NCBI GenBank assembly: GCA_036388475.1
Contig: DASVRT010000053.1
Span: 124,001-188,000, forward strand
Direction of reading: 5' to 3'
Length of the DNA: 64,000 bases
DNA from: JALZHR01 sp036388475
Lineage (GTDB): Bacteria > Acidobacteriota > Blastocatellia > Pyrinomonadales > Pyrinomonadaceae
The stretch's first letter is position 1. Each line of letters starts with the position of its first letter. The position numbers were made by a program, and so were the translations under genes. Of this stretch, positions 1 through 8,172 are shown one piece after another. The notes under the pieces were generated by a model that saw nothing but the letters and a program-made list of their open reading frames with translations, was not told the origin of the DNA and made no database searches.

Positions 1-1
1 T

Positions 2-526
2 TCCAATGCGTTTGACGGCGCGGTTTTCAGCGCGATGGGCTTGATGATTGCGGTCAATTCGCTGCTGATTATTTATCTCGCTTTTCTTTATTTTCGCGCC
101 GATTTTCAATTACCGAAAGCGATTCTCTGGGGAATGCGTCTGGGTTTGATTGTGTTTCTGCTCGGGAGCTTTGAAGGCGGTTATATGTCTGCGCAGACGG
201 GGCACGCGGTCGGCGTCGCGGACGGCGGCGGCGGGTTGCCGCTCGCCAACTGGAGCACGGAAGGCGGCGATTTGCGCGTCGCGCATTTTGTCGGGCTGCA
301 CGCGTTTCAGGCAATTCCGCTTTTTGCTTGGATGCTGGTTTTTCTGCAAAAACGCTTTTCGCCGGTACGACCGACCGTTCTGACGGTTATTTTTGCGGCG
401 CTGTATTTCGCATCTTTTACGATGGTTTTCGTGCAAGCCCTGAGCGGCAGACCGCTACTCGGCAAACAGATTATCGTGACGCCGCGGAAAGCCGCCGATG
501 CGGAAGAAAACAAATCGCCGAAATGA
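2..526 (+). CDS. Hypothetical integral membrane protein, 5' truncated
   Basis: The frame is open to the window edge, so the real start lies upstream and only the C-terminal 174 residues are present. I see about four hydrophobic segments: around the first in-frame Met at position 35, then the LGLIVFLLGSF, AFQAIPLFAWMLVFL and LTVIFAALYFASF stretches. Between the second and third is a Gly-rich loop with the motif DLRVAHFVGLHAFQ, whose His residues may bind metal or heme; that is inference. I do not recognise a named family. The gene ends 264 bp before the MATE gene on the same strand. Confidence 0.7.
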   Translation, partial: SNAFDGAVFSAMGLMIAVNSLLIIYLAFLYFRADFQLPKAILWGMRLGLIVFLLGSFEGGYMSAQTGHAVGVADGGGGLPLANWSTEGGDLRVAHFVGLHAFQAIPLFAWMLVFLQKRFSPVRPTVLTVIFAALYFASFTMVFVQALSGRPLLGKQIIVTPRKAADAEENKSPK

Positions 527-789
527 AACCGAGCCGGCAGACAAATGCATATCGAGCGGCGCGAATCTTTTCGGTGCTCGGACATCCGGAAGAATTTAAA
601 TTAAAAACTTAACTTTCCGGCGATTGAAATTTTATCCGTCCTTGTGGTATCTTCTCAAAATCATGAAAATACTTGTCTCCTAAACACATCTCCGCAAATT
701 TCCTGTTTGTTTCGTTCGCGTAGATAAACCCGCGCGACAAACAAATCTCGCTTCGGTTTCGTTTCATAAATACAATATAGGTTTTTTAT
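527..789. other. Intergenic region upstream of the MATE gene
   Basis: Short open frames run through here, but none has a ribosome-binding site or a recognisable product. The last 100 bases before the MATE start are AT-rich and plausibly hold its promoter; I cannot assign -35 and -10 boxes with confidence. Confidence 0.4.
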
Positions 790-2214
790 ATGCAGCAAAG
801 TTCGGAAAACTCTGTCTTGCCGACGGAGAATAATTCTTTTCGGTCTATCGTGCGCGAAGCTTTATTCGGCTCGCAGCGCGATTTTACGACGGGTTCAATC
901 GGGCAGGCGATTTTCATTTTGTCCGTTCCGATGATTGTGGAAATGTTTGGCGAAAGCCTGTTTGCGCTGGTCGATATTTTCTTTGTCGCCAAATTGGGCG
1001 CGGATGCGGTGGCGGTCGTCGGTCTGACCGAATCGCTGATGGCTCTGATTTACGCCGTCGCCATCGGTTTGAGTATGGGCGCGACGGCGACCATCGCGCG
1101 TCGTATCGGCGAAAAAGACGCGGAAGGCGCGGCAAAATCGGCGGCGCACGTGATTTATCTCGGCGTCCTCGTCTCGCTCGTTATGAGCGCCGTCGGAATC
1201 ATTTTCGCGCCGGCGTTTCTGGCGCTGCTCGGCGCCGAGCCGCAGGTGGTCGAGATGGGAACGCCTTTTATGCGCGTGATGCTCGGCGGTAACGCGGCGG
1301 TCGTTTTTCTGTTTCTGCTCAACGCGATTTTTCGCGGCGCGGGCGATGCGGCGATTGCGATGCGCGTTTTGTGGCTGGCAAATTTGCTGAATATGATTCT
1401 CGCGCCGTGCTTTATTTTCGGCGTCTCGTTTTTTCCCGAAATGGGCGTCACGGGCGCGGCGGTCGGCACGACGATTGGGCGCGGCTGCGGCGTTTTGTTT
1501 GCGGCTTGGTATCTGTTTCGACCGGGCGGGCGCATTCACGTTGACCGCGAAAGCTGGCGGCTCGATGCCGGGCTTTTGTGGAAAATCATCAGGCTTTCTT
1601 CGACCGCCGTGCTACAATTTCTGATTGCGACGGCGAGCTGGAGCGCGCTGGTCAGGGTCGTCGCCGGATTCGGCAGCGAAGCGATTGCCGGTTACGTCAT
1701 CGCTTTGCGCGTCGTGATGTTCGCGTTGTTGCCGTCGGTCGGTTTGAGCAATGCGGCGGCGACTCTGGTCGGACAGAACTTGGGCGCGGGAAAACCGGAA
1801 AGGGCTGAAAAATCGGTCTGGAAAGCGGCTTACATCAATGCCGCCTTTCTCGGCGCGGTCAGTTTGCTTTTCCTGATATTCTCAAACCCGCTGGTCGGAT
1901 TTTTCACGTCTGACCCGAAGATTTTAGCTTACGGCACAGAATCTTTGGTGATTATCGCGTACGGTTTTGTGTTCTACGCTTTCGGGATGGTTCTGGAATC
2001 CGCGTTTAACGGCGCGGGCGATACGTGGACGCCGACATATCTGAATCTTTTTATCTTCTGGATATTCGAGATTCCGCTCGCCTACGCGCTGGCATATTAT
2101 TTCGGCGTCGGCGCGACCGGCGTTTTCTGGGCGATTACGATTGCGTTTTCGCTTCTGGCAATCGTTTCCGCGATTCTTTTCAGTCGCGGCGAATGGAAAC
2201 TGAAAACAGTTTGA
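790..2214 (+). CDS. MATE family multidrug/cation antiporter
   Basis: Encodes a 474-residue inner-membrane protein with about twelve hydrophobic helices in two related halves, the size and architecture of MATE (NorM/DinF-like) exporters. These use a Na+ or H+ gradient to expel cationic drugs and metabolites. The first half begins around residue 37 with an SVPMIVEMFGES-type segment, and a conserved NAIFRGAGDA motif lies near residue 180; its counterpart in the second half is ESAFNGAGDTWTP near residue 405. The substrate cannot be read from sequence. No regulator is adjacent. The gene converges on a small membrane-protein gene through a heptamer-arm inverted repeat. Confidence 0.93.
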   Translation: MQQSSENSVLPTENNSFRSIVREALFGSQRDFTTGSIGQAIFILSVPMIVEMFGESLFALVDIFFVAKLGADAVAVVGLTESLMALIYAVAIGLSMGATATIARRIGEKDAEGAAKSAAHVIYLGVLVSLVMSAVGIIFAPAFLALLGAEPQVVEMGTPFMRVMLGGNAAVVFLFLLNAIFRGAGDAAIAMRVLWLANLLNMILAPCFIFGVSFFPEMGVTGAAVGTTIGRGCGVLFAAWYLFRPGGRIHVDRESWRLDAGLLWKIIRLSSTAVLQFLIATASWSALVRVVAGFGSEAIAGYVIALRVVMFALLPSVGLSNAAATLVGQNLGAGKPERAEKSVWKAAYINAAFLGAVSLLFLIFSNPLVGFFTSDPKILAYGTESLVIIAYGFVFYAFGMVLESAFNGAGDTWTPTYLNLFIFWIFEIPLAYALAYYFGVGATGVFWAITIAFSLLAIVSAILFSRGEWKLKTV

Positions 2215-2216
2215 AG

Positions 2217-2310
2217 AAAATGCAAAACGCAGAACGCGAAGGCAAAACGGAAGAAAAGATTTAATTTTAAATCCTTCTATCTTGCACTTTGCATTCTGCG
2301 TTTTGCATTT
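2217..2310. repeat. Heptamer-arm inverted repeat between convergent genes
   Basis: The left arm reads as 7-bp units (ATGCAAA, ACGCAGA, ACGCGAA, GGCAAAA). The right arm reads TTGCACT, TTGCATT, CTGCGTT, TTGCATT. The arms pair imperfectly around an AT-rich centre and could act as a bidirectional terminator for the MATE gene and the gene opposite. Confidence 0.7.
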
Positions 2311-2312
2311 AT

Positions 2313-2651
2313 TCAAGTCTTTAGTTTTATTAATTTTCGGGCGATCATTTTCGACGTCCAGCCGATGAAAAGCCATTGCAGCGCGACGAAAGATAAAATG
2401 AAAATCAACGTTATCTGCGAGAGGGAGAGCCAATCCAGCTCCGGGAAAAGAAAATGTATTAAACGGTTGGGCGCAAAAGAAAGAACAATCGCCGGAGCAT
2501 TCTGGCTGAGCATTATCTTATCGAAATTACTGAGCGAAAAATGCCCGCCGATAAAATTGCCCGACACGAAATAACAAAGATTCAGCGCCGCTAAAACGAT
2601 TCCGAAACGATTCGTCAATAAATTTTTCGCAAAACTCACAAGTTTTTCCAT
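2313..2651 (-). CDS. Small integral membrane protein of unknown function
   Basis: Encodes 112 residues with three hydrophobic segments: residues about 15-33, a weaker one near 48-65, and 78-97, followed by a basic tail. A GAGG ribosome-binding site lies about 8 bases upstream of the start, which supports this start. I do not recognise a family. It is divergent from aat, with 68 bp between the likely starts. Confidence 0.65.
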   Translation of the reverse strand: MEKLVSFAKNLLTNRFGIVLAALNLCYFVSGNFIGGHFSLSNFDKIMLSQNAPAIVLSFAPNRLIHFLFPELDWLSLSQITLIFILSFVALQWLFIGWTSKMIARKLIKLKT

Positions 2652-2719
2652 TTTCTTTACCTCGCCTGACAGATTTGTTATTTTTTACACATCGGCTGAT
2701 AAAATTTGTTGCAGAAAAA

Positions 2720-3388
2720 ATGTCACTCGTAATCAATTTTCCCAATCCGCGATTTAGCGAAGACATCGAAGGCGTGATTTGCGTCAGCGAAACGGAATAC
2801 CTTAATCCCGAAAATCTGCTTTACGCCTACCGGCAGGGGATTTTTCCGTGGATGGTCGAAGATTACCCGTACGTGCCGTGGTTTTGCCCGCCCGCCCGCG
2901 CCGTTTTGGAGTTCGAAGAACTTCACATTCCCCGCAGTTTGCGCAAAGCAGGCGAGAAATCCGGCTTTACCTTCACGATTGATAAAAATTTTAGAGAGAT
3001 TATCATAAACTGCGCGCGCATCCGCCGGAAAGGTCAATACGGAACGTGGATTACGCAGGAAGTTTTCGATAGCTACACGGAGCTTCACCGGCGCGGTCAC
3101 GTCCACAGCGTCGAGGTCTGGGACGATGCCGGAAAGCTGGTCGGCGGTCTTTACGGCGTCGATGCCGGCGGCGTTTTCTGCGGCGAAAGTATGTTTCACC
3201 GCGCGCCGAACGCTTCGAAGCTCGCGCTGCTTTATCTGGTTGACCATCTCCGCGAGCGCGGCGCGACGTGGCTCGACGTGCAGGTAATGACACCGCATAT
3301 GAAAATTCTCGGCGCGAAAGAGATTGACCGCGAAGATTTTCTGGATAAACTGGAAAAGAGTCTGGCGAAAAACCTGAAGATTTTCTGA
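2720..3388 (+). CDS. aat: Leucyl/phenylalanyl-tRNA-protein transferase
   Basis: This cytoplasmic enzyme moves Leu or Phe from charged tRNA to the N-terminal Lys or Arg of proteins, marking them for ClpS/ClpAP degradation (N-degron pathway). The 222-residue product has the family signature: YRQGIFPW near residue 35, the WFCPPARAVL segment, then the GNAT-like core with GGLYGV, FCGESMFH and SKLALLYLV. I chose the Met at 2720 (MSLVINFPNP) over an upstream in-frame start at 2675, because family proteins begin just before a Phe-Pro-rich segment like this one. A 21-bp tandem array begins directly after the stop. Confidence 0.95.
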   Translation: MSLVINFPNPRFSEDIEGVICVSETEYLNPENLLYAYRQGIFPWMVEDYPYVPWFCPPARAVLEFEELHIPRSLRKAGEKSGFTFTIDKNFREIIINCARIRRKGQYGTWITQEVFDSYTELHRRGHVHSVEVWDDAGKLVGGLYGVDAGGVFCGESMFHRAPNASKLALLYLVDHLRERGATWLDVQVMTPHMKILGAKEIDREDFLDKLEKSLAKNLKIF

Positions 3389-3392
3389 AAAC

Positions 3393-3578
3393 GCAATGCG
3401 GTTGGTTCATCCGCAATTGGATTTGAATGAAATTCAGTCGGATATGAACGAAATTCAATTGCGGATGAATCAATCGCAATTGAATATGAACCAACCGCAA
3501 TTGCGGATGAGCCAATCGCAACTGCGTTTCATTCATCCGCAATTGCGTGCGAACGGTTCGCAATTGCCGCAATCGCAG
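3393..3578. repeat. Degenerate 21-bp tandem repeat array A
   Basis: About eight units of exactly 21 bp fill the aat/oxidoreductase gap. Unit starts fall at 3414, 3435, 3456, 3477, 3498, 3519, 3540 and 3561; most begin CAATTGC. Units vary at many positions but the register is kept. Because 21 is a multiple of three, long false open frames appear on both strands with heptad-like peptides such as QLRMNQS. Confidence 0.85.
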
Positions 3579-3592
3579 TGTTTATTAATTCA

Positions 3593-4639
3593 ATGAAAAA
3601 AAACTTTCTAATCTACGGCGCGAACGGTTACACCGGCGAGCTTGTTTTGCGTTACGCGGTCGAGCGCGGGTTAAAGCCGCTCATCGCGGGCAGAAATGCG
3701 GAAAAAATCGAGACTCTGGCGCGAAAATTCGATGTGGATTTTCGCGTTTTTTCGTTGGAAGAGACGGCGAAGCTGGATGCTGCTTTAAGCGAAGTCGATT
3801 TCGTGATTCACTGCGCCGGACCTTTTTCGCTGACCTCGAAACAGATGGTCCAAGCCTGCCTCAGAGCCGGAAAACATTACACCGACATCACGGGCGAAAT
3901 CGCCGTGTTTGAAGCGCTGGCGCGGCTCGACGCGCGGGCGAAGGAAGCCGGAATTATGATTATGCCGGGCGTCGGCTTTGACGTCGTGCCGTCGGATTGC
4001 CTGGCGCGGCATCTGAAAAATCGTCTGCCGTCGGCGACGCGCCTGACGCTGGCGTTTTACGGGATGGGCAGAATCTCGCACGGCACGCGGGCGACGATGA
4101 CGATGAACGCCGGCAGCGGCGGCGCGATTCGGCAAAACGGCGAAATCACGCGCGTCCCGGCGGCTTGGAAATCGCGCGAAATCGACTTCGGCGAAGTTAA
4201 AAAGACCGGCACGACGATTCCGTGGGGCGACGTTTCGACAGCGTTTTATTCAACCGGAATTCCGAATATCGAAGTTTACACGGTCGTGCCGGACACGGCG
4301 CGGAAAATGATGAAGCTCAGTCGTTATCTCGGCTGGCTTTTGACGACCGAATTCGCGCAAAACTATCTGCAAAAACAAATTCCGCCGGGCGGACCCGATG
4401 ATGCGGAGCGCGCGCAGGGCAAAACTCTGCTCTGGGGCGCGGCGAGCGACGACGAGGGAAATCGCGTCGAATCGCGTCTCGTCGCGCCGGAAGGCTACAC
4501 GACGACCGTTCTGACCGCGCTCGAAATCGCGTCGAAAATTCTGGACGGAAATTTCTGCGCCGGTTTTCAAACGCCGGCGAAATGCTACGGCGCGGATTTG
4601 ATTCTGGAAATCGAAGGAGTCGAGAGAACGGAGAACTGA
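3593..4639 (+). CDS. Saccharopine dehydrogenase-like NAD(P)-binding oxidoreductase
   Basis: The 348-residue product starts with a Rossmann nucleotide-binding motif, YGANGYTGELV, at residues about 6-16. It continues with HCAGPFSLTS and HYTDITGE, which are typical of the saccharopine dehydrogenase NADP-binding family and trans-acting enoyl reductases. The substrate is unknown; lysine metabolism should not be assumed because this subfamily is broad. I chose the ATG at 3593 rather than a GTG at 3578, because the Rossmann strand begins right after it. The final codons (R-T-E-N-stop) lie in the left arm of an inverted repeat. Confidence 0.85.
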   Translation: MKKNFLIYGANGYTGELVLRYAVERGLKPLIAGRNAEKIETLARKFDVDFRVFSLEETAKLDAALSEVDFVIHCAGPFSLTSKQMVQACLRAGKHYTDITGEIAVFEALARLDARAKEAGIMIMPGVGFDVVPSDCLARHLKNRLPSATRLTLAFYGMGRISHGTRATMTMNAGSGGAIRQNGEITRVPAAWKSREIDFGEVKKTGTTIPWGDVSTAFYSTGIPNIEVYTVVPDTARKMMKLSRYLGWLLTTEFAQNYLQKQIPPGGPDDAERAQGKTLLWGAASDDEGNRVESRLVAPEGYTTTVLTALEIASKILDGNFCAGFQTPAKCYGADLILEIEGVERTEN

Positions 4640-4680
4640 TAGATGAGGACTCGGATTGAATTTCAGTTCTCCGTTCTCAG
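4622..4680. repeat. Inverted repeat overlapping the end of the oxidoreductase gene
   Basis: Arms built from GAGAACG/GAGAACT and their complement flank a short loop. The left arm encodes the last four residues and the stop of the plus-strand gene. The right arm abuts the stop of the minus-strand gene. It is a likely bidirectional terminator. Confidence 0.7.
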
Positions 4681-5118
4681 TTATTCGTTGATATTGTCCA
4701 AGCCGACAAATTTCCAGCCCGATTTCGTCAGTTCGAACGAGTAGACAATCGGCTCGCCGCCGTCGCCGGTGCGGTCGTTTTTAAAACCGCAGTTGACTTC
4801 GTAACGATTTGCCGAAGCTTTCTGCGGCGGCGAATTTTGGAAACATTTGGCGGCATCGGCTTCGCCGTCGAAAATCTTGTTGTAGCGGCGCAGAAAATCG
4901 GCTTTCGTGCGCACGCTTTTTTGAAATGTCGGCATCGAAACGGGAAACCGCGAAAGATTTGCCGCCGCGTTTTTGTTTTTTTTCGTCACGGCTGATTTAA
5001 ATTTTGTCCAGAAAGCTTTGAACGCCGCGTCCTGACGGCTGGAACCGGCGCCGCCGAAAGCGTTTCCCGCAAAACAGCAAACTAAAACCGCCGCGAAAAA
5101 GAATTTAAGTTTTCTCAT
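4681..5118 (-). CDS. Secreted protein of unknown function
   Basis: A 145-residue protein with a clear Sec signal peptide (basic start, hydrophobic residues 5-17, AFG-type cleavage near residue 23). The mature part is rich in Lys and Phe, with two Cys (in KCFQN and NCGFK) that could form a disulfide in the periplasm. The C-terminal part (YSFELTKSGWKFVGLDNI) resembles the last strands of small NTF2-like or cystatin-like secreted domains, but I cannot name a family. It is convergent with the oxidoreductase gene and divergent from the PhoX-like gene. Confidence 0.6.
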   Translation of the reverse strand: MRKLKFFFAAVLVCCFAGNAFGGAGSSRQDAAFKAFWTKFKSAVTKKNKNAAANLSRFPVSMPTFQKSVRTKADFLRRYNKIFDGEADAAKCFQNSPPQKASANRYEVNCGFKNDRTGDGGEPIVYSFELTKSGWKFVGLDNINE

Positions 5119-5193
5119 ATTTACCTTCCGAATCAGATAGCTTTATAATACTTTCAGACGCATTCTAAACGACATTTTGCTTTTGCAGCATTT

Positions 5194-6600
5194 ATGAATC
5201 GACGAAACTTTTTACGGCAGGTAAGCGTTGCCGGAACGGCGCTGGCGTTCGGCGGCTTTACGCGCCGCGCCGAAGCTTTAATCGAAACGAAAAATTTTTC
5301 AAACCTGCGCGCCGCAGGCTTCGGCGAGCTTGTGCCGGCGGCGGCTAAAAACACCGGCGAAACTTTTCTGGCTCTGCCGCAAGGCTTTGAATACAACGTC
5401 ATCGGCAAAACCGGAAGCGTGATGGCGGACAATAACAAAACGCCGCGCGCGCACGACGGAATGGCGGCTTTCAAAGTCGGCGGCGAGCTGCGCATCGTTC
5501 GCAATCACGAGGTATCGAACGGGCGCGTGCCGAAAGACGGCGCGGCAATCGGCGCCAATCCTTATGACGAAAGCGTCGCGGGCGGCACGACAACGCTCGT
5601 AATTAATCCGAAAACGCGGGAGATTGCGCGCGATTTCGTCAGTTTGAGCGGAACTTTAATCAACTGCGCGGGCGGCAGAACGCCGTGGGGAAGCTGGATT
5701 TCGTGTGAGGAAACGACGCTCGGACAAACCGTCAGAACCAGTCCGAAAGGCGTGAAAACGGGCGGCTATCCGAAACCGCACGGCTATTGCTTCGAAGTTT
5801 TCGCCTCGGCAAATTCGAGCGTTTCGCCCGTGCCTTTAAAGGCGATGGGACGTTTCGTTCACGAAGCTGTCGCCGTCGATAAAAAATCCGGCATCGTTTA
5901 TCTGACCGAAGATTATAACCCGGCTGGATTTTATCGTTTTCTGCCGCGGCGGCATAAACGCCTCGCCGCCGGCGGAATGCTGCAAATGTTGAAAATCAAG
6001 GACAAAGACAATTTCAACACGCGCAGCGGGCAGAAAGCGGGAATGAGTTTTGTCGCGAACTGGGTAACGATTGACAATCCCGACCCGGCGGAAGCGGACG
6101 TTGACGAATCGGCGGTTTACAAGCAGGGAAGGGCAAAAGGCGGCGGCGGTTTTGCGCGTCTCGAAGGCTGTTACGCCGACCCGAAAGGCAGAAGAATTTA
6201 TTTTACTTCGACCAGCGGCGGCGACAATAAAGGCGGGCAGGTGTGGCTGTATGAAGCGACCGGCAGAGACGAAGGACGCCTGACTTTGGTTTTTGAATCG
6301 CCGAGCCGAGACGTTCTGGATATGCCCGATAATATCTGTCTGAAACCGAAAAGCGGATTGCTTTTCATTTGCGAAGACAGCGATTACGTCGGCGAAGGCG
6401 GAACGCCGAACAACTTTATCCGAATCTTGACGCCGGACGGAAAGATGGCGGATTTTGCCAAAAACATCACGCCGAATTTTATCGCCAGCGAGTTTGCCGG
6501 CTCGACTTTTTCCAAAGACGGCAAAACTTTATTCTTCAATCTGCAAGCGGTCGGCGCAACTTTCGCCGTCTGGGGCGATTGGGACAGGTTTAGAAGCTGA
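5194..6600 (+). CDS. Tat-exported PhoX/DUF839 family phosphatase-like protein
   Basis: The 468-residue protein opens with a twin-arginine signal (NRRNFLRQ, then a hydrophobic stretch to about residue 30). It is therefore exported folded, possibly through the TatA-type pore encoded at 20060. Family hallmarks are IVRNHE, LINCAGGRTPWGSWISCEET, PHGYCFEV, GRFVHEA, YLTEDYNP and DNICL. PhoX proteins are Ca2+/Fe-dependent beta-propeller alkaline phosphatases. This protein is shorter than classical PhoX (over 600 residues), so it may belong to the compact DUF839 branch of uncertain activity. Confidence 0.85.
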   Translation: MNRRNFLRQVSVAGTALAFGGFTRRAEALIETKNFSNLRAAGFGELVPAAAKNTGETFLALPQGFEYNVIGKTGSVMADNNKTPRAHDGMAAFKVGGELRIVRNHEVSNGRVPKDGAAIGANPYDESVAGGTTTLVINPKTREIARDFVSLSGTLINCAGGRTPWGSWISCEETTLGQTVRTSPKGVKTGGYPKPHGYCFEVFASANSSVSPVPLKAMGRFVHEAVAVDKKSGIVYLTEDYNPAGFYRFLPRRHKRLAAGGMLQMLKIKDKDNFNTRSGQKAGMSFVANWVTIDNPDPAEADVDESAVYKQGRAKGGGGFARLEGCYADPKGRRIYFTSTSGGDNKGGQVWLYEATGRDEGRLTLVFESPSRDVLDMPDNICLKPKSGLLFICEDSDYVGEGGTPNNFIRILTPDGKMADFAKNITPNFIASEFAGSTFSKDGKTLFFNLQAVGATFAVWGDWDRFRS

Positions 6601-6618
6601 CGCCGAAACTTAAAATAA

Positions 6619-6668
6619 AAAATGGGAAATCGAAAGTTTAAAATTTTAAACTTTCGATTTCCCATTTT
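6619..6668. terminator. Perfect 50-bp palindrome, bidirectional terminator
   Basis: Twenty-five bases on each side of the 6643/6644 centre match exactly, with AAAA and TTTT at the ends. It lies between convergent genes and fits a bidirectional intrinsic terminator. Confidence 0.85.
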
Positions 6669-6704
6669 AGATAAACTTTCGCCGCGCCGCTTTGTCGCAA
6701 ATCT

Positions 6705-6962
6705 TTACCCGGCGGTTTCGAACAAAGCCAAAATCTGTTTGCCCTCGCCCGAGCGCGGGTCAATCGTGCGGATGTGTCTGCGCCCCTGCATTTCCCAAAT
6801 CGCCGTCACGCTGCCTTCTTTTTCGACTGCGTGATAAGAAATGTCTTCGGTGCTTTCCGCGCTTTCATTTGCCGCCGCCGCTTCTTTTTCGGCGTCGGTC
6901 GGTTCGATGATTTCAACCGCTGCTTCGGCTGCCGCCGCCGTGCTGTTTTCAGGTTCTGCCAT
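6705..6962 (-). CDS. Small acidic Ala/Glu-rich protein, unknown function
   Basis: Encodes 85 residues: an N-terminal acidic, low-complexity, probably disordered part (residues 1-40) and a short C-terminal part with YHAVEKEG and GRRHIRTIDPRSGEGKQIL. No signal peptide or membrane segment is visible. It converges with the PhoX-like gene through the perfect palindrome, which suggests it is a real transcription unit. Confidence 0.55.
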   Translation of the reverse strand: MAEPENSTAAAAEAAVEIIEPTDAEKEAAAANESAESTEDISYHAVEKEGSVTAIWEMQGRRHIRTIDPRSGEGKQILALFETAG

Positions 6963-7118
6963 TTAAATCCTCTCTTAAATATTATTCTTAAATTATTTTG
7001 ATTAAACAAATTTTGGCATAGCTAGGTGACTCGTGCAAGTTTTAAGCTTCAAATAGATTTGAAAAAGTTTATTATGCGTCGCTTAATAAATGCCGGCGAG
7101 ATATATTTCGCCATTATT

Positions 7119-8138
7119 TTATCTTCCGTTTTTTACCGTGATAATCTCCGCCGCGATGCTGACGGCGATTTCTTCGGGCGTCCGGCTGTTAATCGGCAGA
7201 CCAATCGGCGTGTGAATTCGGTCTAATTTTTCCGGCGAAAATCCTTCGCGGCGCAGACTTTTGAGCAAAGTCGCCATCTTTGCCTTGCTTCCCAAAACGC
7301 CGAAATATTTGAAATCCTTGTCGAAAAGCCGTCGAATCACCGCCGCGTCCGATTTGTAGCCGAGCGTCATCACGACTACGTAAACGTCTGCGCCCGAGGG
7401 AATAAAGTCGCCGATTTGTTCATAAGATTCGATGATTTTTTTTTCGTGGACGAATTTATTTTTGGCGAGCGTGTTTAAAAAAGGGCGGTCGTCGAAAAGC
7501 GCGATGTGAAAATCCATTTTCGCCGCGAGCTCCGACAAAGCCAGCGCGCAATGCCCGCCGCCGACGATGAAAAGCCGGTTTTTGAAACCGAGCTTTTCTT
7601 CAAACAAAAACTCGGTTTCACTTTTTTGCTCAAATCTGAAATCGGTTTTGTCCGGCTCGTTTTCCGCAATCTGAAATCGGCTATCGGAAATTTGCAGCGT
7701 TTTCGATTGGTGATTTTTGAGCGCGCGCGAGATTTCGCGAACGGTTTTCAGATGCGGCGCGCTCAGCTTGAAAAAAATAACCGTCTGCCTGCCCGAACAA
7801 ATCATCCCGCTTCGGTTCGGCGAATTTTTTTGATGAACCTGCTCGACGACTGCGGAATGCGGAATGCGAAATGCGAAATTATCGGGATTTTTTGTTTTAA
7901 TTTTGCTTTTCGTCGGTTGCCTTTTGCCTTTTAGAATCTCTCCGGCGAGTCCGACTAAATTGACTTCCATCAAGCCGCCGCCGATGCTTCCGCACATTTC
8001 GTCACCGGCGACCGCCATTTTAAAGCCTTTTCGTCCGGGACTGCTGCCCGCACTTTCGACGACGACGAGAAGCATCACGTTTTGCTCGCGTTTTAAACGC
8101 TCGGCGACAAACCGCCAGATTTCTAATTCCTTTTTCAT
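7119..8138 (-). CDS. xdhC: XdhC/CoxI family molybdenum cofactor insertion protein
   Basis: XdhC proteins bind molybdopterin cofactor, promote its sulfuration and load it into xanthine dehydrogenase. The N-terminal XdhC domain has VVESAGSSPGRKGFKMAV and GSIGGGLMEVNL. The C-terminal Rossmann domain starts at FIVGGGHCALAL (near residue 190) and ends with LDRIHTPIGLPI and TPEEIAVSIAAEI. It is the last gene of the minus-strand xdh run, 34 bp after xdhB. Unusually, two heptamer-repeat tracts (7669-7696 and 7851-7878) sit in frame in the linker between the domains and make it longer and low-complexity. Confidence 0.92.
   Translation of the reverse strand: MKKELEIWRFVAERLKREQNVMLLVVVESAGSSPGRKGFKMAVAGDEMCGSIGGGLMEVNLVGLAGEILKGKRQPTKSKIKTKNPDNFAFRIPHSAVVEQVHQKNSPNRSGMICSGRQTVIFFKLSAPHLKTVREISRALKNHQSKTLQISDSRFQIAENEPDKTDFRFEQKSETEFLFEEKLGFKNRLFIVGGGHCALALSELAAKMDFHIALFDDRPFLNTLAKNKFVHEKKIIESYEQIGDFIPSGADVYVVVMTLGYKSDAAVIRRLFDKDFKYFGVLGSKAKMATLLKSLRREGFSPEKLDRIHTPIGLPINSRTPEEIAVSIAAEIITVKNGR
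7669..7696. repeat. In-frame heptamer repeat inside xdhC
   Basis: Units ATCTGAA, ATCGGCT, ATCGGAA, ATTTGCA follow each other in the xdhC reading frame; a related pair lies just before, near 7636. They encode the peptide LQISDSRFQI in the inter-domain linker. Confidence 0.7.
7851..7878. repeat. In-frame heptamer repeat inside xdhC
   Basis: Four near-identical 7-bp units (TGCGGAA twice, TGCGAAA twice) lie within the xdhC frame and encode FAFRIPHSA around residues 87-96. Confidence 0.8.
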
Positions 8139-8172
8139 CTGAAAAGAAAATTAATTGCGACCGGCTCAAATC

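Noticed and set aside
895..1539. 214-residue minus-strand frame
   Set aside because: Shadow of the MATE gene; Arg/Asn/His-rich composition typical of antisense frames.
3051..3572. 173-residue minus-strand frame with heptad Leu pattern
   Set aside because: It crosses aat on the opposite strand and owes its heptads to the 21-bp array; no ribosome-binding site and no known family.
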